Below are positions 36,368 to 42,852 of a DNA stretch of 64,000 nt, piece by piece. Each line of letters starts with the position of its first letter. Position 1 is the first letter of the stretch. Source of the DNA: an uncultured Sphingomonas sp. (GTDB taxonomy: Bacteria; Pseudomonadota; Alphaproteobacteria; Sphingomonadales; Sphingomonadaceae); NCBI RefSeq assembly GCF_937871615.1, contig NZ_CALMPA010000064.1, forward strand, positions 1 through 64,000. Reading direction: 5' to 3'. The position numbers were made by a program, and so were the translations under genes. The notes below the pieces were generated by a model. That model made no database searches, was not told the DNA's origin, and saw only the letters and a list, made by a program, of their open reading frames with translations.

Positions 36368-36575
36368 GGGCGATGACGATGCGGTGAAGCGATCGCCGGC
36401 GCAAGCCACTTGAAGCATCGCGGCATTGCTTCCGCCGCGCCCCTTGCCTTCGCGCGAAGGCGACGCTATTTCCGCAACCCATCCGACAGCGAGGACGGGC
36501 TTCACCGTTTCCCTGATGACAGGGAAGCGGTGGCGGGCCTATGCCTCGCTCGGCACGTTTGCGAAGGCACGCACA

Positions 36576-36773
36576 GTGGCGAAGACGTCCCCGATCGAAT
36601 TCATCCGTCAGGTTCAGGCTGAAACCCGCAAGGTCGTCTGGCCGACACGGCGCGAAACCGTCATGACGGCGGTGATGGTCTTGATTATGACGACGCTCCT
36701 CGCGCTGTTCTTCCTCGGCATCGACACGCTCTTCGATCAGATCGTGAAGGGCCTGTTGAGCTTCGCGAAGTAA
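36576..36773 (+). CDS. secE: Preprotein translocase subunit SecE
   Basis: The 65-residue single-pass subunit of the SecYEG channel. Start at GTG 36576, with GAAGG at 36563-36567 spaced 8 nt; the longer open frame from 36426 is not SecE-like. The product has the amphipathic region TSPIEFIRQVQAETRKVVWP and the conserved RRETVMTA before one transmembrane segment. nusG follows after 19 nt. The usual upstream neighbour tRNA-Trp is 5.6 kb away at 30878. Confidence 0.94.
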   Translation: MAKTSPIEFIRQVQAETRKVVWPTRRETVMTAVMVLIMTTLLALFFLGIDTLFDQIVKGLLSFAK

Positions 36774-36792
36774 GGGACAGGGTTTCACGCAC

Positions 36793-37329
36793 ATGGCGCG
36801 CTGGTACATCATCCACGCTTATTCCGGTTTCGAGGGCAAGGTCCGCGATACGATCCTGACCGAGGCGGAGCGGCTCGGCCTCACCCAACTCGTCGAGCAG
36901 ATCGAGGTGCCGACCGAAACGGTCACCGAGGCGCGTCGCGGCAAGAAGGTGTCGGTCGAGCGCAAGTTCATGCCCGGCTATGTGCTGGCGAAGCTCAGCA
37001 TGAACGACGACGTATATCACCTCGTGAAGAACACGCCGCGCGTGACGGGCTTCCTCGGCTCGTCCGGCAAGCCGCAGGCGATCAGCGACGCGGAAGCCGC
37101 GCGGATGCTCAATTCGAAGGACCAGGCCGCCGCCGCGCCGAAGCATTCGGTGAAGATCGATTACGAGATCGGCGATTCGGTGAAGGTGCTCGACGGCCCG
37201 TTCGCCAGCTTCAACGGCACCGTCGAAGAACTCGATTTCGACAAATCGAAGGTCAAGGTTTCGGTGTCGATCTTCGGTCGCGCCACGCCGGTCGAACTCG
37301 ATTTCGAGCAGGTCGAACGCAGCAAGTAA
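36793..37329 (+). CDS. nusG: Transcription termination/antitermination factor NusG
   Basis: The 178-residue product has the N-terminal NGN domain (ARWYIIHAYSGFEGKVRDT, about 2-20) with the polymerase-binding MPGYVLAKLSM and the VTGFLGSSGKPQAI segment, and a C-terminal KOW domain starting DSVKVLDGPFASFNGTVEE at about 125-143. It follows secE as usual. The next gene is convergent rather than rplK, so the ribosomal protein operon is elsewhere; three hairpins lie downstream. Confidence 0.98.
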   Translation: MARWYIIHAYSGFEGKVRDTILTEAERLGLTQLVEQIEVPTETVTEARRGKKVSVERKFMPGYVLAKLSMNDDVYHLVKNTPRVTGFLGSSGKPQAISDAEAARMLNSKDQAAAAPKHSVKIDYEIGDSVKVLDGPFASFNGTVEELDFDKSKVKVSVSIFGRATPVELDFEQVERSK

Positions 37330-37342
37330 GGCGCAGGCCGCA

Positions 37343-37430
37343 CGCGGATAGCGAAGCTATCCGCGAGACGGGCAGCCCGGCCGGCGGGTCGCAGCGCGAC
37401 CCGCCCGACGGCGCGGGATTAACTCCCGCG
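37343..37430. other. Three consecutive perfect hairpins between nusG and the convergent membrane gene
   Basis: Stem 1 is CGCGGATAGC-GAA-GCTATCCGCG at 37343-37365 (10 bp). Stem 2 is GGCGGGTCG-CAGCG-CGACCCGCC at 37383-37405 (9 bp). Stem 3 is CGCGGGA-TTAAC-TCCCGCG at 37412-37430 (7 bp). None is followed by a T-run, so they are not textbook intrinsic terminators. They may separate the two converging transcripts. Confidence 0.75.
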
Positions 37431-37464
37431 TCGAACCTCGCCGCGCCCCCTCTGCGCGTCGGGC

Positions 37465-38856
37465 TTAGCCGTAAACCACCCGAAACCCGGTCGCGATCAC
37501 CGCGACCACAACCGGCGGTGTGACCAGCCGTGCCCACATCGCGCGCGACGCCTCACCCCGCCAGTCCCCCATCGCGAGCACCAGCGCGAGCGCGCCGGCG
37601 ATCATCGTCCACAGATAGTATCGCAGTTCCGCCGCCACCCCGAGGGGCGCATAGCCCAGCGCGTAAAGCAGCGCGGACCACGCCAGCACCCGCGTCGAAA
37701 ACCCGATGCGCCCCGCCCACAGCAGCCCGGCCATCGCCGCGATCCACACGCACGGCCAGCCGATCGGCGCCTCCCCGCTCAGGCACGCCAGCCGATCGAC
37801 CGCACGCACGATCGCATTGGGCGCCACCGCGAAACCCCATTCATTCGGCGGCGCGGCGACCTGTACCGGGCGGTCGACCGAATCGAGCGTCAGGAAACGC
37901 GTCTCGATGTTCCAGTGCGCCAGCCGGTGCTCGGCATAAGCGATCGGATGGCGCAGGATCGCCGCCAGCCAGAACAGATGCGGCTCGATATGTTGCGCCG
38001 CAAAGGCGCGCCGCACCTGTTCGAAGCCGATCGGGCACGGCTCATCGACCCACCAGGCATAACTGTCCCATTTGACCGGCGTGTAGCAATGCCGGTTGAC
38101 CGCCACCACGTGTTCCACCCCGAGCGGCGGGAACTGATCCTCGCCCGAATAACGCGTGATACCGCCGAGATCGAAGATTATCAGTGACAATTCCACCCCG
38201 CTCGGCTTTGCGGCCGTCAGCCGGTTCGCGAGCGGCATCGCCGCGGCCAGCAGCGCGAGCAGCAACGCCGCACTCCCCACCAGCCGCCCCGGTCGCCCCC
38301 GCCATGCTTCAGGCAGGCTCCACAAGGCGAGCGGCAACGTCGCGAACACCGCGTTGAAGCGCAACGTGGACGCAAACAGCAGCAGCGCAAGGGCGATCAG
38401 GCGCATCGCCCCCTTGCCCGTGGCTCGTCGGTCCGCGAACGCACACAATCCCGCCGCCGCGAGCAGGGCGCCGGTCATCAGGCTATCCTTGATGATCGTC
38501 GCCATCAGCGCGACCGATAGCGGCAGCAACGCGACGCAGCCGATCGCCACCGCGCGCCACCCCCGGCCCGCCCGCGCCGCCGCGAGGATCAGCAGCGCGA
38601 AGCCCAACGCGTAAAGCCCCAGTTGCAGCATCAGCATCGGCGCGGGGCCGTGCGCGATCGGCAGCAATTGCCGCCATATCCATTCCATTGCCGGCGGGTG
38701 CCAGTCGTCGAAATCGCCACTCAGTGCCTGGCCGTATTGGCGAAGCGAATCCCAGGTGACGAGGCCCGGCCAATAAGCGAGCGACCCGGCACAGCCGACC
38801 GCGAGCGGCAGCAACGCCGCCGCCACTCGCGCCCGAGGGAAAGAATCGCGCGTCAT
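37465..38856 (-). CDS. Multi-pass membrane protein of unknown function
   Basis: A 463-residue protein with about ten hydrophobic segments and a periplasmic-type loop at about 220-290 containing ITRYSGEDQFPPLGVEHVV and paired cysteines. The N-terminus contains the VTWDSLRQYGQALSGDFDDWHPPAM stretch, with acidic and His residues after the first membrane segment. That layout resembles GT-C-type membrane glycosyltransferases (acidic pair in the first external loop), but I cannot assign a family. It converges on nusG. A real gene by length and membrane pattern. Confidence 0.8.
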   Translation of the reverse strand: MTRDSFPRARVAAALLPLAVGCAGSLAYWPGLVTWDSLRQYGQALSGDFDDWHPPAMEWIWRQLLPIAHGPAPMLMLQLGLYALGFALLILAAARAGRGWRAVAIGCVALLPLSVALMATIIKDSLMTGALLAAAGLCAFADRRATGKGAMRLIALALLLFASTLRFNAVFATLPLALWSLPEAWRGRPGRLVGSAALLLALLAAAMPLANRLTAAKPSGVELSLIIFDLGGITRYSGEDQFPPLGVEHVVAVNRHCYTPVKWDSYAWWVDEPCPIGFEQVRRAFAAQHIEPHLFWLAAILRHPIAYAEHRLAHWNIETRFLTLDSVDRPVQVAAPPNEWGFAVAPNAIVRAVDRLACLSGEAPIGWPCVWIAAMAGLLWAGRIGFSTRVLAWSALLYALGYAPLGVAAELRYYLWTMIAGALALVLAMGDWRGEASRAMWARLVTPPVVVAVIATGFRVVYG

Positions 38857-38901
38857 TCCCCCCGCGTAAATCGGCGGGCCGGAATTGAAAACGGGGTGCG
38901 T

Positions 38902-39627
38902 TTATCGCCCGATCGCGAAAGCGGCGCGATAGGCCGGCTTCACCACGCGCAGCAGCGCCGCCGTCACCGGCAGCGTCACCTCATAGGCGCCCTCCGCATA
39001 AGGCCCGGCAACATAGGGATCGGCGATCAGCCCGATGCGGTTGATCCGGCTGTTGTTCGAGGAGCCGAGCAACACCGTCAGTTCACCGATTTTCGGGCAT
39101 TTGTCGAACATGCCGTCGCCCGACGGCGGCGCACCGCGCTTTCTGGTGCGCTCGACGTTCAATCGCGCGCAGAATGGCGTGCCGATGGCGGCCTGCAACG
39201 CCGCATCGGAGGTGAACACCGCCTTGGGCTCCAGCCGCCGCCCGACCGCCTTGTCCCACAGCAAGCCGAGCGAGCCGGGATTGCCGTGCGCGCCGCCGGT
39301 ATAGCTATAGACATCGCCCGACAGGCTCAGGAAACGCGGAGTGCTCGCCACCAGCTTCCAACTCTTTTGCGTTTCATATTGCCGGAAAGGGAAACCCTCC
39401 TTTCGCGCCTGGCGGCGCGCCTCGGCAGCGTCCCGCGCGGTCGCGGCGCGCAGTCTGGCGGCATCGCCCTCCAGCCATGCGCGCAATGCCGGGATGCGCC
39501 GTGCTTCGGCGGGATAGGTGTACGTGAACTTGTAATCCGCCGCATCGCCGCGCGATTGCGCCACCGCGCCCATTGCCGCGCCCGTTGCCAGCGCAGCCGC
39601 GAGCGCCATCCCCGTCACCATCTTCAT
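38902..39627 (-). CDS. Exported protein with DUF3298/DUF4163-like domain
   Basis: A 241-residue product from ATG 39627 (MKMVTGMALAAALATGAAMG), with a strong GGGAGGAG ribosome site upstream; the open frame continues further only as antisense of the CoA-transferase gene. The signal peptide ends near VAQSRGD. The mature part has FTYTYPAEARRIPALRAWL, SGDVYSYTGGAHGN and LLWDKAVGRRLEPKAVF, which match the DUF4163/DUF3298 pattern found in PdaC and RsiV-type periplasmic proteins. In RsiV such domains bind lysozyme; here the role is unknown. Confidence 0.82.
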   Translation of the reverse strand: MKMVTGMALAAALATGAAMGAVAQSRGDAADYKFTYTYPAEARRIPALRAWLEGDAARLRAATARDAAEARRQARKEGFPFRQYETQKSWKLVASTPRFLSLSGDVYSYTGGAHGNPGSLGLLWDKAVGRRLEPKAVFTSDAALQAAIGTPFCARLNVERTRKRGAPPSGDGMFDKCPKIGELTVLLGSSNNSRINRIGLIADPYVAGPYAEGAYEVTLPVTAALLRVVKPAYRAAFAIGR

Positions 39628-39756
39628 AAAGCTCCTCCCGGTATTGCCCGTGCGGCAAGACGCGCGGAGGCAAGCGAATGTTCCGCCGCGCCGGGCTGGT
39701 AAGCCCATGCCATCCCGCTTAGTCATGCCTCCGGGAACGAGGCAGGAGAGCCGTGC

Positions 39757-40866
39757 ATGAAGCCGCTGGAAGGTATTCGCGTCGTGGAGCTTGCGCGGAT
39801 TCTTGCCGGGCCGTGGTGCGGCCAATTGCTCGCCGATCTCGGCGCGGAAGTGATAAAGGTGGAACGCCCCGGCGCGGGCGACGACACCCGCCATTGGGGG
39901 CCGCCGTTTCTTTACGACGCCGACGGCAACTCGCTCGACGCGGCTTATTACCATTCCACCAATCGCGGGAAGACCGGGATCGCGATCGACATCGCCACGC
40001 CCGAGGGGCAGGCGGCGGTAAAGCGCCTGATCGCCGGGGCCGACGTGGTGATCGAGAATTACAAGGTCGGCGGGCTCGTCAAATACGGCCTCGACGCGGC
40101 CTCGCTGCGCGCCGCCAACCCCAAGCTGATCGTCTGCTCGATCACCGGCTTCGGGCAGACCGGCCCCTATGCCCATCGCGCCGGATATGATTTCATCATC
40201 CAGGGCATTGGCGGGATCATGTCCTTGACCGGCGAGCCGGCCGGCGCACCGCAAAAGACCGGGATCGCCTATGCCGATATCTTCACCGGCGTCTATTCGG
40301 CGGTGGCGATCCTCGCCGCGCTGCGCCGCCGCGACGCAAGCGGCGAGGGCGCGCATATCGACATGGCGCTGCTCGACACGCAGGTGGCGGTGCTCGCCAA
40401 TCAGGCGCTCAACTGGATGGCGAGCGGCAAGGTGCCGCATCGCATGGGCAACGGCCACGCCAACCTCACCCCCTATCAGGCGTTCGCCTGCGCCGATGGC
40501 GAGTTGATCGTCGCGGTGGGCAATGACGGGCAGTTCTCGAAGCTGTGCACAGTGCTCGGCCTGCCGCTGGCGGATGACGCGCGCTTCGCCACCAACCCCG
40601 CGCGGCTTGCTCACCGCGATGCGCTGATCCCAATCCTGACCCGCGCGATCCTGGACTGGAACAAGGCCGCGCTAGCCGACGCGCTGGAGGCGGCGGGCGT
40701 GCCGGCGGGGCCGATCAACAATGTCGACGAGGTGTTCGCTGACCCCCAAGTGATCGCGCGCGGGATGCGTGTGACGCTCGACGGCCTGCCCGGCGTCGCA
40801 GGGCCGATCGTGATCGACGGCGAGCGGATGGTGGCGGGGAAGGCCTCGCCGGCGCGGGCGGGATAG
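39757..40866 (+). CDS. Class III (CaiB/BaiF family) CoA-transferase
   Basis: A 369-residue CoA-transferase that exchanges CoA between carboxylic acids. It has the N-terminal GIRVVELARILAGPW, LGAEVIKVERP and RGKTGIAID blocks, and the catalytic aspartate in HRAGYDFIIQGIGG (about 144-157). Substrate cannot be predicted; the neighbours are unrelated. The ATG at 39757 is preceded by GGCAGGAG. The C-terminus closes with VAGPIVIDGERM. Confidence 0.93.
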   Translation: MKPLEGIRVVELARILAGPWCGQLLADLGAEVIKVERPGAGDDTRHWGPPFLYDADGNSLDAAYYHSTNRGKTGIAIDIATPEGQAAVKRLIAGADVVIENYKVGGLVKYGLDAASLRAANPKLIVCSITGFGQTGPYAHRAGYDFIIQGIGGIMSLTGEPAGAPQKTGIAYADIFTGVYSAVAILAALRRRDASGEGAHIDMALLDTQVAVLANQALNWMASGKVPHRMGNGHANLTPYQAFACADGELIVAVGNDGQFSKLCTVLGLPLADDARFATNPARLAHRDALIPILTRAILDWNKAALADALEAAGVPAGPINNVDEVFADPQVIARGMRVTLDGLPGVAGPIVIDGERMVAGKASPARAG

Positions 40867-40949
40867 GTGCGGCGTTGGTAGCGAGCCCCTTTCAGGTGGG
40901 GATTAGGTGGCGGCTTTGCTGCGTCGCGCCTCGGAAGGCGGGCGTCGAT

Positions 40950-41465
40950 ATGATATCTCGCCGACATGCATGGGAGCCTGCCGGAACGAACTTATCGCCA
41001 CGGTGGCGAGTAGCTGTCGCGTTTATCGTAGTTCCAGCGCTCGCAGCGTTCTCGATTGCAGTTGCATTGCCGCTCTATGCCGGCCTTCCGACAATGGCAG
41101 AGCGAGTTTGGCGATCCGCGCTGGTGTATGCCGTAATCGGCGCTTACCCGCCCGCAGCGCTATTCGGTATTCCAGCCTATTTCGCGCTACGCAGGCACTT
41201 CGCGCCGCATATTACAAACTGCGCGATCGCGGGAGCAGTTGTGGCGTCCCTGCCATGGGCATTTTTGACGCTTGTTAACACACCGGATCAGGCAATCATC
41301 GACAACCGCACCACCGTGATTAATGGATCGAAAACCGCGTTCGGATGGCTGATGACCGCGCAGTTACTAGGTGAAATCGCCCTGTTCGGCGCACTTGGCG
41401 GCGCTCTGTTTTGGGCAATAGCCGTTGCGGGGAGCGGAGCCGGAAAGGTCCGCGACGGGGAATAG
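40950..41465 (+). CDS. Small membrane protein of unknown function
   Basis: A 171-residue product from ATG 40950 (MISRRHAWEPAGTNL), preceded by GGAAGGCGGG. It has about four hydrophobic segments: about 20-46, 58-80, 92-112 and 140-165. The base composition is visibly less GC-biased than its neighbours (more A/T at third positions), which may mean recent acquisition. No family is recognised. It lies between the CoA-transferase and the convergent pyrD. Confidence 0.65.
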   Translation: MISRRHAWEPAGTNLSPRWRVAVAFIVVPALAAFSIAVALPLYAGLPTMAERVWRSALVYAVIGAYPPAALFGIPAYFALRRHFAPHITNCAIAGAVVASLPWAFLTLVNTPDQAIIDNRTTVINGSKTAFGWLMTAQLLGEIALFGALGGALFWAIAVAGSGAGKVRDGE

Positions 41466-41505
41466 TCCGTTCGGTCAAGAGCGATCAATTGCGCGGCGCC
41501 CCACC

Positions 41506-42537
41506 CTACGTCCCCACCGCTTCCCCTATCGACCGCATCCCCTCGCGCCGCACGCGTTCCGCCAGGCCGTGCGTGATGCGCCGCGCGATGCCGGGGCCTT
41601 CGTACACCATCGCGCTATAAAGCTGGACGAGGCTCGCGCCCGCGCGGATGCTCTCCCACGCATGGTCCGCCGTCGCGATGCCGCCGATCGCCACCAGCGG
41701 CAGCGCGCCGCCCGTCGCCTTGCGGAAATCGCGCAGCCGCTCCAGCGCGAGCAGCCGCAACGGCTCGCCCGATAGCCCGCCGCCCTCCCCGGCGTGAGGC
41801 GAATGCAGCGGCGGGCGGGTGATCGTGGTGTTGCTCACCATCAGCGCGCCCAGCCGCCGATCGAGCGCGGCGCGGGCGATCGCGTCGACATCGGCGGGCT
41901 GGAGATCGGGGGCGACCTTCAGGAACACCGGCACTGCCTCGTCCACCTCAGCCAGCACGCGATCGAGCAGATCGTGCAGCGCGCCGACATCCTGCAACGC
42001 GCGCAGCCCCGGCGTGTTGGGGCTGGAGATGTTGAGCGTCAGATAGCTGGCATAAGGCGCCGTCAGCCGCGCCATCGTCACATAATCGGCGATGCGATCG
42101 GCGGAATCCTTGTTCGCGCCGAGATTGACGCCAACGATGCCCCCGCGCCCCGCCCGCGCCGCGAGCCGCTTCGCCGCCGCCGCCCCGCCCCTGCTGTTGA
42201 AGCCGAAGCGATTGATGACGGCGCGATCCTCGGTCAGCCGGAACAGGCGTGGGCGCGGGTTGCCGGGCTGGGGCAGCGGCGTGATCGTCCCCACCTCGGC
42301 AAAGCCGAAGCCGAGCGCGAGCAGCGCGTCTGCAACCTCGGCATCCTTGTCGAACCCCGCCGCCATGCCGACGGGGTTGGGAAAGCGCAGCCCGGCCACC
42401 TCCACCGCCAGCGCCGCATCCTCCGCCGGCGCGGCGAGGCGCGGCATCAGGCGCAGCGCCGCGATCGTCAGCCGGTGCGCGTTTTCAGGATCGAGCCGAA
42501 AGATGGCGGGGCGGATCAGATCATAGAGGGTCGGCAC
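41506..42537 (-). CDS. pyrD: Dihydroorotate dehydrogenase (quinone), class 2
   Basis: FMN enzyme that oxidises dihydroorotate to orotate in pyrimidine synthesis, feeding electrons to the quinone pool. The 343-residue product from GTG 42537 (PTLYDLIRPAIF) has the class 2 N-terminal membrane-association helices, MAAGFDKDAEV, GTITPLPQPGNPRPRLFRL, the FGFNSRG and NISSPNTPGLR motifs with the catalytic serine region, and the FMN-binding AIGGI and SLVQLYSAMVYEGP near the end. The open frame extends 22 residues further upstream without similarity. Confidence 0.95.
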   Translation of the reverse strand: MPTLYDLIRPAIFRLDPENAHRLTIAALRLMPRLAAPAEDAALAVEVAGLRFPNPVGMAAGFDKDAEVADALLALGFGFAEVGTITPLPQPGNPRPRLFRLTEDRAVINRFGFNSRGGAAAAKRLAARAGRGGIVGVNLGANKDSADRIADYVTMARLTAPYASYLTLNISSPNTPGLRALQDVGALHDLLDRVLAEVDEAVPVFLKVAPDLQPADVDAIARAALDRRLGALMVSNTTITRPPLHSPHAGEGGGLSGEPLRLLALERLRDFRKATGGALPLVAIGGIATADHAWESIRAGASLVQLYSAMVYEGPGIARRITHGLAERVRREGMRSIGEAVGT

Positions 42538-42852
42538 GGGCGCTCCGGGGAAAAGCGGGGGGTTTCGCGTGCCGCTATCCCCGCAAACGCCCCGCCCGCG
42601 CAAGGGCGCGCCGGTTCATGTATATTTCATCACGCCGACAATCGTTTCAATCACGTAATATTCGCGAGACGATGGTTCGCGAAAGCATGGCGACAACCAC
42701 AACCGGGGGTGCCAGGTGTTCCGCTTTTCCGCTCAGGCCATCGCATTGCCAACGGGCACCTGCGCCACCGACCCCGGAACATCACCGGATTGAGTTGCGC
42801 GACGCACGCGCCAAGCATCCGTTCATCTTCATTGCCTCATCACCGGGAAATC
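42538..42852. other. Divergent intergenic region between pyrD and a TonB receptor
   Basis: This 315-bp stretch has no convincing gene. It is less GC-rich than the flanks near 42618-42690. A direct repeat TTCGCGA at 42661-42667 and 42676-42682, 15 bp apart, is a candidate regulator site for the receptor gene. No clear -35/-10 pair was identified. Confidence 0.5.

Noticed and set aside
39628-40614. N-terminal extension of the DUF4163-like gene (330 extra codons)
   Set aside because: It lies antisense to the CoA-transferase gene; ATG 39627 has a strong ribosome site and a signal peptide.
41794-42852. Upstream extension of the second TonB receptor frame
   Set aside because: It is antisense to pyrD; ATG 42853 begins a signal peptide.
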